From Kitasatospora herbaricolor (GTDB lineage Bacteria; Actinomycetota; Actinomycetes; Streptomycetales; Streptomycetaceae): 64,000 bases of DNA. The stretch is from positions 5,208,001 to 5,272,000 of the forward strand of contig NZ_JAUSVA010000002.1 in assembly GCF_030813695.1 (NCBI RefSeq). Direction: 5' to 3'. This document shows, one piece after another, positions 52,087-61,470 of this stretch. The position numbers were made by a program, and so were the translations under genes. The notes below the pieces were generated by a model that made no database searches, was not told the DNA's origin, and saw nothing but the letters and a program-made list of their open reading frames with translations. Numbering within the stretch: the stretch's first letter is position 1; every line of letters starts with the position of its first letter.

Positions 52087-52764
52087 GTGCAGACCCCGGA
52101 AAGCGACCACCCCACGCCCCCGAGCCCGGATCTCGCCGCGATGCGCGAGCACTACGCCCACGAGGGCCTGGCCGAGGCGGACCTCGCCGACGACCCGGTG
52201 ACCCAGTTCACCCGCTGGTTCCACGACGCGGGCCGGGCCGGGGCGGCCGAGCCCAACGCGATGGTGCTCTCCACCGCGGACGCCGAGGGCCGGCCCAGCT
52301 CGCGGACGGTCCTGCTGAAGGGCTACGACCGGCGCGGATTCGTCTTCTACACCAACTACGGCTCCCGCAAGGGCGCGGAGATCGCCGCCAACCCGCACGC
52401 CGCGCTGCTCTTCCCGTGGATCACGCTGGCCCGCCAGGTGATCGTCCAGGGCCGGGTGGAGAAGGTCGGCCGGGACGAGACCGCCGCCTACTTCCGCACC
52501 CGCCCGCACGGCTCCCAGCTGGGCGCCTGGGCCAGCGAGCAGTCCAGTCCGGTCGACGGCCGCGAGGTGCTGGAGCAGCGCTACGCCGAGCTGGAACGCC
52601 GCTACCCCGAGGGCGAGGGCGTCCCGGTGCCGCCCTTCTGGGGCGGCTACCGGGTCGTCCCGGAGGTCGTCGAGTTCTGGCAGGGCCGCGCGAACCGGCT
52701 GCACGACCGGCTCCGCTACGTCGCCGAGGGCGCGGGCTGGCGGGTGGAGCGGCTCTGCCCGTGA
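52087..52764 (+). CDS. pdxH: Pyridoxamine 5'-phosphate oxidase PdxH
   Basis: The start was set at the GTG at 52087, giving 225 residues; a TTG at 52060 in frame is less likely. FMN-binding and active-site segments are seen in order: EPNAMVLSTADAEGRPSSRTVLLKGYDRRGFVFYTNYGSRKG spread over residues about 55-97, then FPWITLARQVIVQGRVEKV, SQLGAWASEQSSPV, and the C-terminal EFWQGRANRLHDRLRY. It oxidises PNP/PMP to PLP, which serC, the TrpB-like enzyme and others in the window use. Confidence 0.95.
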   Translation: MQTPESDHPTPPSPDLAAMREHYAHEGLAEADLADDPVTQFTRWFHDAGRAGAAEPNAMVLSTADAEGRPSSRTVLLKGYDRRGFVFYTNYGSRKGAEIAANPHAALLFPWITLARQVIVQGRVEKVGRDETAAYFRTRPHGSQLGAWASEQSSPVDGREVLEQRYAELERRYPEGEGVPVPPFWGGYRVVPEVVEFWQGRANRLHDRLRYVAEGAGWRVERLCP

Positions 52765-52803
52765 GCGGGCGGGGAGGCGCCGCCGGCGCCGCGCCGGCAC
52801 CCG

Positions 52804-52831
52804 GGCGGGAGCCCCCGCGCGGGCTCCCGCC
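52804..52831 (+). terminator. Terminator after pdxH
   Basis: ggcgggagccc pairs with gggctcccgcc around a short cccgcgc-type loop, about 40 bases after the pdxH stop and 150 bases before the first FxsA precursor gene, separating the two. Confidence 0.65.
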
Positions 52832-52977
52832 GGGGTCGGACCGTTGCGGCCGTACGGCTGACAGCCGCGCGGCGCAGCACGCGGCCTGAGAAGGTGTCAG
52901 GTGTAGGATGCGCGTCGCGGACCGGGTCTGATTCCCTATCCCCAGCCCGCTCCGCCGAGAGATCGAATGAGGGACTG

Positions 52978-53163
52978 ATGAGCGTCACAGGCGCGGACAC
53001 CGGCTCTGGCCTCCGCTCTGATCTGGTCGACGTCGCCGACCTTCCCCTCGACGACCTCGACGACCTCCCGGACACCGTGCTCGGCGAGCTGCTGCGCCGC
53101 CTGGTCGCGGACGCCGTGACGCCCGGCGCCGAGCCGGTCGCCGCCTTCCAGTCGTCGCTCTGA
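52978..53163 (+). CDS. fxsA: FxSxx-COOH RiPP precursor FxsA (first copy)
   Basis: A 61-residue acidic peptide that starts at the ATG at 52978 and ends PGAEPVAAFQSSL. The C-terminus F-x-S-x-x-COOH is the defining mark of the FxsA family. The leader is helical and very Asp/Leu-rich (VADLPLDDLDDLPDTVLGELL), suited for recognition by the maturase. The FxsB radical SAM enzymes belong, with XyeB and GrrM, to those that form three-residue cyclophanes, so Phe-Gln-Ser is the expected crosslink site. It precedes fxsC by 184 bases and is the first gene of the locus. Confidence 0.92.
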   Translation: MSVTGADTGSGLRSDLVDVADLPLDDLDDLPDTVLGELLRRLVADAVTPGAEPVAAFQSSL

Positions 53164-53347
53164 GTCACCGGACCCGGGCGCCCGCCAGGCGCCGCCCCGC
53201 ACCGTCCGCGCAGCGGGCAGCCCGCTCGGACGCTTCGGGAAACCGCCCCCACATTGCTGAACTGCCCTGCGGAACAGCCTGAGTTCACGACATCCTGGGT
53301 ATGACAGCAGGAAAAAGTCGCGGCTCCGGAGGGCCCTGGGGGGTGCA

Positions 53348-54751
53348 GTGCGGCCGTATTTCTTCTTCAGCTACGCGCGGCAGGACTACGCGAACGGCGG
53401 CGTGTTCGTCGACCACTTCTTCCGGGACCTGCGGGACGAGCTGGGCCGGATCGAACCCGTCGCCGCCTACGAGGAGCTCAGCTACCGCGACACCGACGTC
53501 CTGCGGCTGGGCGACAACTGGGAGCAGCAGCTCGCCCAGATGCTGGGCTCCAGCCGGACGATGGTCGCGCTCTACTCCCCGGCGTACTTCGCCAGCCTCT
53601 ACTGCGGCAAGGAGTGGACGGCCTTCCGCGGCCGGGTGCGAAGACACCAGGAGCTGACCGGCGACGTCCTGCCCGCCCTGATACCCGTCCTGTGGGAGTC
53701 CCTGCCGGGCGAGCTGCCCCCCGAGGTGCAGAAGATCCAGTACGTCCAGCAGGGGATGGGTGACACCTACCCCCGCTCGGGCCTGCGCGACCTGCTGCGC
53801 ACCGATCCCGGCGGACCGGATTACCGCCGGGTCGTCGAGGTGGTCGCGGCGCGGATCAGGGACGCCGCCGCCCGCCCGCTCAGCGAACTGCCCGAGTTCG
53901 ACCTGGGGGCCGTCCGCGGCTACTTCCCGGTGCCGGCGCTGCCCGCCCCGCTGCCCGCCTCGGCGGGCATGGTGCGGATCTTCGTGGCCGCCGGCCGGGC
54001 GGCCGAGGGGCTGCCCGCCGAGGCCTCGGCGGCCGGCGCCGCCGGCGCCGCCGGTGCTTCCGGGACGTCCGCCGCCGGCGGTGGTGCGGTCGGTGGTGCG
54101 GCCGGCGGCTGGTACGGCAGCCGCCCCTGGCAGTGGGCGCCCTACCACCCGCCGACCAGCCCCTCGCTGGTGGTCCGGGCCCAGCAGGTGATCACGGCGG
54201 CCGGCCACATCACCACCTGGGACGAGATCCGCCCCGGCCTCGGCGCCCAGCTCGACCGGGCCCGCGAGGACAGCCAGGTCAGCGTGCTGCTGGTGGACCC
54301 CTGGGTGGCCGGGCTGGAACCGTACCGGGAGGCGCTGCGCGAGTACGACGGCCAGAACCACCCCGTCACCGGCGTCGTGGTGCCCGTCGGCACCGGCGAC
54401 CCGGCCGCGGGGCCGGAGCGCGACGCGCTCTGGGCCGGCGTACGCGGCGTGTTCCCGCGCAACTGGCTGCGCCGGAGCGATCCGGAGCAGCTCTTCCGGG
54501 TCCGCGTACCCAGGGAGAACTTCGACACCGAGCTCACCATCATGGTGACGGTCGCTCAGAACAAGCTCATGGACGACAACTTCGATTGGGGGGACGATGG
54601 CGACGGTGCTGCCTTCGGCTTCGGACCCGGCGGCGCGGACGGCGGACCGGTGATGCCGGGACTGTCCATCCCGGCGGGGCCGCCCGGCCCGCGTCGCAGC
54701 CCCGACGGGTCGGCCGTCGGCACGAGGGGGGACGAGGACGATGCTCGCTGA
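53348..54751 (+). CDS. fxsC: TIR-domain protein FxsC
   Basis: The GTG start at 53348 follows a g-rich site. The 467-residue protein has an N-terminal TIR domain (residues 1-150: RPYFFFSYARQDYANGGVFV, TMVALYSPAYFASLYCGKEW). A Ala/Gly-rich linker follows, then a C-terminal domain (about 205-410: WQWAPYHPPTSPSLVVRAQQ, VSVLLVDPWVAGLEPYREALREYD), the arrangement of FxsC proteins. TIR domains can cleave NAD or act in protein contact. The tail ends in a Gly/Pro-rich stretch. It overlaps fxsT by 11 bases, so both are co-translated. Confidence 0.9.
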   Translation: MRPYFFFSYARQDYANGGVFVDHFFRDLRDELGRIEPVAAYEELSYRDTDVLRLGDNWEQQLAQMLGSSRTMVALYSPAYFASLYCGKEWTAFRGRVRRHQELTGDVLPALIPVLWESLPGELPPEVQKIQYVQQGMGDTYPRSGLRDLLRTDPGGPDYRRVVEVVAARIRDAAARPLSELPEFDLGAVRGYFPVPALPAPLPASAGMVRIFVAAGRAAEGLPAEASAAGAAGAAGASGTSAAGGGAVGGAAGGWYGSRPWQWAPYHPPTSPSLVVRAQQVITAAGHITTWDEIRPGLGAQLDRAREDSQVSVLLVDPWVAGLEPYREALREYDGQNHPVTGVVVPVGTGDPAAGPERDALWAGVRGVFPRNWLRRSDPEQLFRVRVPRENFDTELTIMVTVAQNKLMDDNFDWGDDGDGAAFGFGPGGADGGPVMPGLSIPAGPPGPRRSPDGSAVGTRGDEDDAR

Positions 54752-57700
54752 GCCCGGGGCGGACCAGGGGAGGACGGGCCGAGGCTCGGTCGTCACCTTC
54801 TACTCCTTCAAGGGCGGGACCGGCCGCACCATGGCGCTCGCCAACGTCGGCTGGATCCTGGCCAGCCGCGGGCAGCGCGTCCTGGTCGTCGACTGGGACC
54901 TGGAGGCGCCCGGCCTGCACCGCTACTACCACCCGCTGCTGGTCGACCCCGAACTGCACGACACCGACGGTCTGATCGACCTGCTGCGGGCCTACGTCCG
55001 GCAGTCGCTGCCCTCCACCGGCGGGCCGGCCGGGCAGGGGCCGGAGGAGTGGCTCGACGGGGCGGGGCGACCGGACAGCTACATCTGCGGCCTCGCGCTC
55101 GACCTGCCGCCCGGCGGCAGGCTGGACTTCCTGCCGGCCGGCCGGCAGAACGCGGCCTACTCGGCGGCCGTCACCAGCTTCAACTGGCGCAGTTTCTACC
55201 ACGGCCGGGACATCCGCGGCGGTGAGTTCCTGCGTGCCCTGCGCGAGCGCTGGGCACGGAGCTACGACTACGTCCTGATCGACAGCCGCACCGGCGTCAG
55301 CGACACCTCGGGCATCTGCACCGTGCTGATGCCCGACACCGTCGTCGACTGCTTCACCTTCAGCGCGCAGAACATCCGCGGCGGCGTCGACGCCGCGCGC
55401 ACCATCGCGGAGGCCGAGGAGCGCGCGATCAGGGTGATGCCGGTGCCGATGCGGGTCGAGGACGCCGAGCAGGAACGGCTGGAGGCCGGGCGGGACTTCG
55501 CCCGCGAGTCGTTCGCGCCCTACCTCGGCCGCTGGCTGCCCGCCGAGCGCCGGGCCGGCTACTGGAGCGACGTCGAGATCCCCTACAAGCCGTTCTACGC
55601 CTACGAGGAGGTGCCCGCCACCGTCGCCGACCGCCCGCAGGAGGCCCGCAGCCTGCTCAACGCCTTCGAGCGGCTGGCCGGCTGGATCACCGACGGGCGG
55701 GTCCGGGCGCTGCGGCCGCTCTCCGGCGAGGCCCGGCGCCGGCTGTACGGCGCCTACCTGCGCTCCTCCCGGTCGGTACCGCGCCAGGTGTACGTCAGCT
55801 ACGCGCCCGAGGACCGGATGTGGGCCGAGTGGGCCGCCACGGTGCTCACCGGCTTCGGCTACCAGGCCTCGCTGCACAGCGCCGCCGAACCGTTCGCCGG
55901 GCTGCCGCCGGAGGCCGCCGGGCCCCTGGAGGGTCAGGGCCGGCTGCTGGCGCTGCTCTCCCCCGAGTACACCGCGCTGCCCCGGGCCGCCGAGGTCTGG
56001 CAGCTGCTCAACGGGCACGAACTCGCCACCGGCGCACCGCTGGTGGCCGCCCTGCGGCTGCAGGAGTCGGACGAGCCGGTGCCACGCCCGTTCGTCGGCC
56101 GGTCGGTGCCGGAGCTGGTCAGGTCCTCGGCGGTGCCGGCCGAGGCGCAGCTCTACGCCGAACTCGGCCCCGCACCCGGCTCCAACCGGCAACTCGGCAA
56201 CGACAGCGGCGAGTTCCCCACCACCTCGCGCTTCCCCGGGACGACCCCGCAGGTGCAGGACGCGCCCTCGCGGAACGCCTCCTTCACCGGCCGCGGCCGG
56301 CTGCTCGAACTGCTGCGCAACCGCTTCACCGCCGGCTCCAGCGCCGTCCTCAGCCAAGTCCTCTACGGCATCGGCGGGGTGGGCAAGTCGCAGAGCGCCG
56401 TCGAGTACGCGCACCGGTTCAAGGCGGCGTACGACGTGGTCTGGTGGGTGCCCGCGGAGGAGCCGGCCAACATCCCGCAGAAGCTCGCCGAACTGGCGCC
56501 CCGGCTGGGCATCCAGGGCGGCGACGACGTCGCGCACACCGCCGCCGCGGTGCTGGACGCGCTGCGCCGCGGCCAGCCGTTCCGCCGCTGGCTGCTGGTC
56601 TACGACAACGCGGGTACGCCCGACGAGCTCGCCCCCTGGCTGCCGGCGGGCTCCCCGGGCGGCCACGTGCTGATCACCTCGCGCAACCAGGGCTGGTCCA
56701 AGCACGCCGGGCTGGTCGAGGTCGACGTCTTCAGCCGCGAGGAGAGCGTCGGGCTGCTCCGGCGCTTCAACTCCGGTCTGGCGCCCGAGGACGCCGACCA
56801 CGTCGCGCACCTGCTCGGCGATCTGCCGCTGGCCGTCGGGCAGGCGGCGGTCTGGCTGCAGGAGACCCCGATGCCGGTCGCCACCTACCTGGAACTGCTG
56901 GACGACGCCCTCACCGAGATGCTGGAGCGCACCCGGCTGCGCCCGGCGGACTACCCGCACTCGGCCGCCGCCACCTGGCGGATCTCGGTCGAGGAACTGC
57001 GCGGCGTGAACGGGCCGGCCGCCCAGATCCTGGAGATCTGCGCCTTCTTCGGCCCGGACGCCATCCCGATGCGGCTGCTCTACAGCCGGGCCGTCACGCA
57101 CGCCCTGACGCTGCCGCCGTTCGCCCCCCGGGACAAGCTCGCGATCGGCGAGTTCCTGCGCGCCATCAACCGGTTCGGCCTGGCCAGGACCGACCAGGGC
57201 AGCGAGACCCTGACCGTGCACCGGCTCGTCCAGGCGGTGCTGCGCGACCAGGTCGACGAGGAGCGCAAGGCCGAGATCCGGGCGGTCGTGCACGACGCGC
57301 TGGCCGCCGCGAACCCCGGCGACCCCGACATCCCGGCCAACTGGCCGCAGTACGCCGAACTGCTGCCCCACCTGGGCCCATCCGGCGCCGCCTCCAGCTC
57401 GGACGAGCGGGTCCGGCAGTGGATCATCGACTCGGTCCGCTACCAGTGGAAGCGCAGCCTGCACGCGTCCGGCCGCGAACTGGCGGAGCGCACCCTGGAG
57501 CACTGGCGCGAGGAGAGCTTCGGCGGCCCCGGCTTCGACGTCGAGAACGACGCCCAGACCCTGATGCTGCGCACCCAGCTGAGCAACATCCGCCGCTCCC
57601 AGGGCGCCCTGCAACAGGCGTACGAGATGGACAAGGACATCCTGGAGAGGTTCCGCGCGACCCTCGGCCCCGAGCACTCGCACACCCTGGCCGTCGCCAA

Positions 57701-58751
57701 CAGCCTCGGCGCCGACCTGCGCTTCCTCGGCCGCTACGAGGAGGCCCGGGCGATGGACCGGCAGACCCTGGACGCGGCCCGCCGCACCCTCGGCCCGGAC
57801 CACCCGCGGACCCTCATGATCACCAACAACCTGGCCGTCTCCGACTACCTGGCCGGTGACCGCCGGGCGGCCCTGGAGCGCCACCGGCGCAACTACCAGC
57901 AGCAGCGGGACGCCCTGGGCGCGCACAGCCTGTACGCGCTCTCCTCGGCCAGCAACTACGCCCGCGACCTGCGCGAGACCGGGCGCCTGCGGGAGGCCCT
58001 GGAGCTGCTGGAGGACACCGTCCGCACCTACCAGCAGACCATCGGCGACTCGCACACCGACACCCTGCGGGCCCGCAAGAACCTCGCCGTCGCGCTGCGC
58101 CGGGCCGGGCGCTACTCCGAGGCGCTGGAGATCGACGAGGACATCTACCAGCGCTACCTCGACATCAACGGCGCCGAACACCCCGACACCCTCGCCGCCG
58201 CCTCCAACCTGGCCAGCGACTACAACGCGCTCGGCGACACCGAGCAGGCGATCCCGCTCGCCGAACGCGCGCTCGCCCGCTACCGCGACTACCTCGGCGA
58301 GGACCACCCGGTCACGCTGGCGGCCGCCAACAACCTCTCCGTCTACCTGCGGCTGGTCGGCCGCGGCCCGGAGGCCCGGGAGCTGTCCGGCCGCACGCTC
58401 GACCAGTTCCGCGCCGTCCTCGGCGACGGCCACCTCTACATCCCGATCGCGATGATGAACCACGCCAACGACCTCGTGGTGGCCGGCGAGGCCGCCGCGG
58501 CGATGGCGCTGGAGGAGGAGGCCGCGCCGCTGATGGCCGAGACCCTCGGCCCGGACCACTACGACACCATCGGGATCGTCTCGAACCTGTCGCTCAGCCT
58601 GGCCGCCGCCGGGCTCCGCGAGCGGGCCGCCGAACTGCGGGCCGACTGCGTCCGGCGGGCCCGGCAGACCCTCGGGGAGGAGCACCCGACGACCGTGGCG
58701 GTGAGGAACGCCACCAGGCTCGACTCCGACATCGAGCCGCCGTCCGTGTGA
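54741..58751 (+). CDS. fxsT: FxSxx-COOH system giant TPR/NTPase protein FxsT
   Basis: A 1336-residue multidomain protein. Residues about 15-260 are a ParA/MinD-like ATPase with the deviant Walker A SFKGGTGRT and VLVVDWDLEAPG. A second TIR-like domain begins near residue 348 (QVYVSYAPEDRMWAEWAATV). An NB-ARC STAND ATPase follows, with Walker A GIGGVGKS near residue 543 and LLVYDNAG as Walker B. From about 935 to the end are roughly nine tetratricopeptide repeats of the NLA-x-LR type (LGPEHSHTLAVANSLGADLR and similar). This matches FxsT of the FxSxx system, an apoptosome/STAND-like sensor. Its role with the peptides is unknown. Confidence 0.92.
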   Translation: MLAEPGADQGRTGRGSVVTFYSFKGGTGRTMALANVGWILASRGQRVLVVDWDLEAPGLHRYYHPLLVDPELHDTDGLIDLLRAYVRQSLPSTGGPAGQGPEEWLDGAGRPDSYICGLALDLPPGGRLDFLPAGRQNAAYSAAVTSFNWRSFYHGRDIRGGEFLRALRERWARSYDYVLIDSRTGVSDTSGICTVLMPDTVVDCFTFSAQNIRGGVDAARTIAEAEERAIRVMPVPMRVEDAEQERLEAGRDFARESFAPYLGRWLPAERRAGYWSDVEIPYKPFYAYEEVPATVADRPQEARSLLNAFERLAGWITDGRVRALRPLSGEARRRLYGAYLRSSRSVPRQVYVSYAPEDRMWAEWAATVLTGFGYQASLHSAAEPFAGLPPEAAGPLEGQGRLLALLSPEYTALPRAAEVWQLLNGHELATGAPLVAALRLQESDEPVPRPFVGRSVPELVRSSAVPAEAQLYAELGPAPGSNRQLGNDSGEFPTTSRFPGTTPQVQDAPSRNASFTGRGRLLELLRNRFTAGSSAVLSQVLYGIGGVGKSQSAVEYAHRFKAAYDVVWWVPAEEPANIPQKLAELAPRLGIQGGDDVAHTAAAVLDALRRGQPFRRWLLVYDNAGTPDELAPWLPAGSPGGHVLITSRNQGWSKHAGLVEVDVFSREESVGLLRRFNSGLAPEDADHVAHLLGDLPLAVGQAAVWLQETPMPVATYLELLDDALTEMLERTRLRPADYPHSAAATWRISVEELRGVNGPAAQILEICAFFGPDAIPMRLLYSRAVTHALTLPPFAPRDKLAIGEFLRAINRFGLARTDQGSETLTVHRLVQAVLRDQVDEERKAEIRAVVHDALAAANPGDPDIPANWPQYAELLPHLGPSGAASSSDERVRQWIIDSVRYQWKRSLHASGRELAERTLEHWREESFGGPGFDVENDAQTLMLRTQLSNIRRSQGALQQAYEMDKDILERFRATLGPEHSHTLAVANSLGADLRFLGRYEEARAMDRQTLDAARRTLGPDHPRTLMITNNLAVSDYLAGDRRAALERHRRNYQQQRDALGAHSLYALSSASNYARDLRETGRLREALELLEDTVRTYQQTIGDSHTDTLRARKNLAVALRRAGRYSEALEIDEDIYQRYLDINGAEHPDTLAAASNLASDYNALGDTEQAIPLAERALARYRDYLGEDHPVTLAAANNLSVYLRLVGRGPEARELSGRTLDQFRAVLGDGHLYIPIAMMNHANDLVVAGEAAAAMALEEEAAPLMAETLGPDHYDTIGIVSNLSLSLAAAGLRERAAELRADCVRRARQTLGEEHPTTVAVRNATRLDSDIEPPSV

Positions 58752-58793
58752 CATTGGCCCGACACGGGGTCAGGGTGTGGATAGGGTCGGTGC

Positions 58794-60134
58794 ATGGCCG
58801 GCGAACCCGCGAGCACGGAGGCGGGCCCCGGGCTGCCGTTCCGCCAGTACCTGCTGAAGATCCACAGCCGCTGCAACCTGGCCTGCGACTACTGCTACAT
58901 GTACGAGGCGGCCGACCAGAGCTGGCGGACCCGCCCGCGCCGGATGGAACTCGCCACCGTCCGCCGGGTGGGCGCCCTGATCGCCCGGCACGCCGCCGAG
59001 CACGGGCTCGACGAGGTCGCCGTCGTCCTGCACGGGGGTGAGCCGCTGCTGGTCGGGGCCGCCCATCTGGACGCCCTGCTGCACGAGTTGACCGGCGCCC
59101 TGGCCGGCCGGTGCGCCGTCCGGTTCAGCCTGCAGACCAACGGGCTGCGGCTGCTCGCCGAGCCGGCCCTGTTCGACGTCCTGCACCGCCACCGGGTCTC
59201 CGTCGGCGTCTCGCTGGACGGCGTGGCCGCCGACCACGACCGACACCGCCGCCTGCCGGGCGGGGCGGGCAGCCACGCCCGGACGGTCGAGGCCCTGCGG
59301 CTGCTCACCGCCCCCGAGCACCGGTCGCTCTTCGCCGGCCTGCTCTGCGTGGTCGACCTGGCCGCCGATCCGGTCGGCACCTACGAGGCGCTGCTCGCCT
59401 TCGCGCCGCCGCGGATCGACCTGCTGCTGCCGCACGGCACCTGGCAGGCCCAGCCGCCCGGCCTGCTGCGCACCCTGCCGACGGCCCCGCCCGACGGTTC
59501 GGCCGCGACCCCGTACGCCGACTGGCTGCGGGCCGTCTTCGACCGCTGGTACGACGCCCCCCGGCGGGAGACCGGCGTGCGGCTCTTCGAGGAGCTGGCC
59601 GTCCTGCTGCTCGGCGGCCGCGCCTCCAGCGAGGCCGTGGGACTGGCCCCGGTGGATCTCGTGGTGGTCGAGGCGGACGGCACGATCGAGCAGGCCGACA
59701 GCCTCAAGGCCGCCTACGACGGCGCTCCCGGCACCGGGCTGGACGTCTTCCGGCACGACTTCGGCGCGGCCGCCGCGCACCCGGCCTTCCGGGCCCGCCA
59801 GCGCGGCCTGGCCGGCCTCGGGCCGGTCTGCGCGGCCTGCCCGCTGGCCGCCGTCTGCGGCGGCGGCCTGTACGCCCACCGGTACGCGGACGGCGGCTTC
59901 GGCCACCCCTCGGTGTACTGCGCCGACCTGGCGGCGCTGATCGGCCACATCGGGGGCCGGCTGCGCCGCGACCTGGTCGGGCCGGGCGGGCCTGCGCGGC
60001 CGGCGCGGCCGGCGGGCGCCGCCCCGGCGGCGGTGTCGGTGGCAGCGCCGGTGGCCGTGCCGGCGGGGCGGGAACCGACCCGGTCAGGACGGGTGATCGC
60101 GGATGGACCACGGCGGATGGACGGGCACGGATGA
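58794..60134 (+). CDS. fxsB: FxsB-family radical SAM/SPASM maturase (first copy, lacking HExxH half)
   Basis: A 446-residue radical SAM enzyme with CNLACDYC (Cys27, 31, 34) for the 4Fe-4S cluster that binds S-adenosylmethionine, VVLHGGEPLL, and a SPASM-type C-terminal Cys cluster (CAACPLAAVCGGGLYAHRY then VYCADL, about residues 345-380). From about 400 the sequence becomes a Pro/Ala/Val linker (ARPARPAGAAPAAVSVAAPV). Usual FxsB proteins are fused to a HExxH domain after this point; here that half is the next gene, joined by an ATGA overlap. It should crosslink the Phe and Ser of an FxsA core. Confidence 0.92.
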   Translation: MAGEPASTEAGPGLPFRQYLLKIHSRCNLACDYCYMYEAADQSWRTRPRRMELATVRRVGALIARHAAEHGLDEVAVVLHGGEPLLVGAAHLDALLHELTGALAGRCAVRFSLQTNGLRLLAEPALFDVLHRHRVSVGVSLDGVAADHDRHRRLPGGAGSHARTVEALRLLTAPEHRSLFAGLLCVVDLAADPVGTYEALLAFAPPRIDLLLPHGTWQAQPPGLLRTLPTAPPDGSAATPYADWLRAVFDRWYDAPRRETGVRLFEELAVLLLGGRASSEAVGLAPVDLVVVEADGTIEQADSLKAAYDGAPGTGLDVFRHDFGAAAAHPAFRARQRGLAGLGPVCAACPLAAVCGGGLYAHRYADGGFGHPSVYCADLAALIGHIGGRLRRDLVGPGGPARPARPAGAAPAAVSVAAPVAVPAGREPTRSGRVIADGPRRMDGHG

Positions 60135-61360
60135 GTGACGGACGGCGGACGGCGGGCGGTGCCCCGGCGGCCCGGGCGGCGGCGGACGACGGGGCCCTGG
60201 GCGCCCCGCCCGGGAGCGGCGGGACGGCCGGGGTGCCGGGCGCCCGGGCGCAGGTCTCGGAGGGCCTGCGGCGGCACGGGGTGGACCGGGCCACCTTCAC
60301 CGCCCTGGCGAGGGCCCGGGGCGGCGCGCCGGCCGTCCGGCTGCTGCGGGCCGGACAGCTCAGCAAGCGCGCGCTGCTGCTGGTCGCGCTGCGCCGCGCC
60401 GTGCCGGCGCCGGAGCGGGCGGCCTTCGAGTGCGCGTACGCCGAGGTGTGCGCCCTCCAGCGGGCCGACCGGACCGCCTGGGAGCGCTTGCTGCTCCGCC
60501 CCGAGTTCGACGCCTGGGCGGCCGGCTGCCTGCACCTGCTGGCGGCCGGCCGCCCGGCGCCGCTCGACGGGCTCGACCGCTTCCTGCACGGCCCCCGGCC
60601 GGCCGCCGCACCCGTTCCGCTGGAGTGCGACGGCCTGCGCTGGACGCCGCTGATCACCGACCGGGGCCCGTACCGGGACCTCTACGGCCACCCGCCGGCC
60701 GGGCCGCTGGAGCCGGCCGAACTCGACCGCTGGCGCCTGCTGCTGGCGGGCGCCTGGGAGGTCCTGGTGCGCCGCCACCCCTGGCACGCCGAGGCGGTGG
60801 GCGCCTGCGTGACCACCCTGGTGCCGCTGCACCCGGCGCCGGACGGCTCGGCGGTCAGCGCGGCCGCCCGGCGGGCCTACGGGGCGGTGGCGGTCTCCCG
60901 CCCGGCGGAGCCGACGCTGCTGGCCCTGGCCCTGGTGCACGAGTTCCTGCACGTCCAACTCGGGGCGCTGCTGGATCTCGTGCCGCTGCACCGGCCCAAC
61001 GGGGAGGCCAGGTACCACGCGCCCTGGCGGCCGGACCTGCGGCCGGCCGGAGCCCTGCTCCAGGGTGCCTACGCCCACCTGGGGGTCACCGACTTCTGGC
61101 GCGGGGAGCTGGCCGCCGGGGCCCCCGGGAGGGAGCGCGCGGAACGCGAACACCGGCGCTGGCGGGGCCACACCGGAGCCGCCGCCGCCACCCTGCTGGC
61201 GAGCGGGGAACTGACCCGGGCCGGGGAGGAGTTCGCCCGGGAGCTCGGCCGGGCCGCCGAGTACGGGCCGGACTGCTCCGGGGGTGGAGCCGCCACGGGA
61301 GCCGAACGGGTGGATTTCACCGCAGAAGGTGCAGCTGCGGGGCCGTGCTCGTCAACGTGA
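60131..61360 (+). CDS. HExxH-type peptide beta-hydroxylase, separate protein
   Basis: The ATG at 60131 overlaps the fxsB1 stop. The 409-residue protein begins with a Gly/Ala/Arg linker, then a helical domain. The motif LVHEFLHVQLGALLDLVPLH holds His270-Glu271 and His274, and LYQGxYAHLxVTDFW (here LLQGAYAHLGVTDFW) follows. Together with HAPWRPDLRP these are the signature of alpha-ketoglutarate-dependent HExxH peptide beta-hydroxylases. In relatives, including the second maturase in this window, the domain is fused behind the radical SAM part. It likely hydroxylates a residue in one or both FxsA peptides. Confidence 0.88.
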   Translation: MSDGRRTAGGAPAARAAADDGALGAPPGSGGTAGVPGARAQVSEGLRRHGVDRATFTALARARGGAPAVRLLRAGQLSKRALLLVALRRAVPAPERAAFECAYAEVCALQRADRTAWERLLLRPEFDAWAAGCLHLLAAGRPAPLDGLDRFLHGPRPAAAPVPLECDGLRWTPLITDRGPYRDLYGHPPAGPLEPAELDRWRLLLAGAWEVLVRRHPWHAEAVGACVTTLVPLHPAPDGSAVSAAARRAYGAVAVSRPAEPTLLALALVHEFLHVQLGALLDLVPLHRPNGEARYHAPWRPDLRPAGALLQGAYAHLGVTDFWRGELAAGAPGRERAEREHRRWRGHTGAAAATLLASGELTRAGEEFARELGRAAEYGPDCSGGGAATGAERVDFTAEGAAAGPCSST

Positions 61361-61470
61361 TTCGCGGCATCCGACGCAGCCGGCCCGCCGTGCCAGTACA
61401 TTGTCAGTCAGCTGTAATACCCGTTATCAGCCATCTCAACCGCCCCGGCGCACAGCAGAGAGACATCGAC
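61361..61470 (+). promoter_or_regulatory. Spacer with likely promoter for the second Fxs module
   Basis: This 110-base spacer is clearly poorer in G and C (tacattgtcagtcagctgta, acccgttatcagccatctca) than the flanking genes. It precedes the second precursor gene, so an additional promoter here is likely. No hairpin strong enough for a terminator was seen. Confidence 0.4.

Noticed and set aside
53348..58751. Calling fxsC/fxsT simply a TIR-STAND antiphage system
   Set aside because: The domains fit, but their constant link to FxsA/FxsB genes is the better-supported identity; defence is kept as a hypothesis only.
54567..58754. A 1395-codon open frame on the minus strand opposite fxsT
   Set aside because: High GC at third codon positions leaves antisense frames open. 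The product is Gly/Val/Gln/Arg-rich low complexity with no domain, while the plus strand encodes clear ATPase, TIR and TPR domains.
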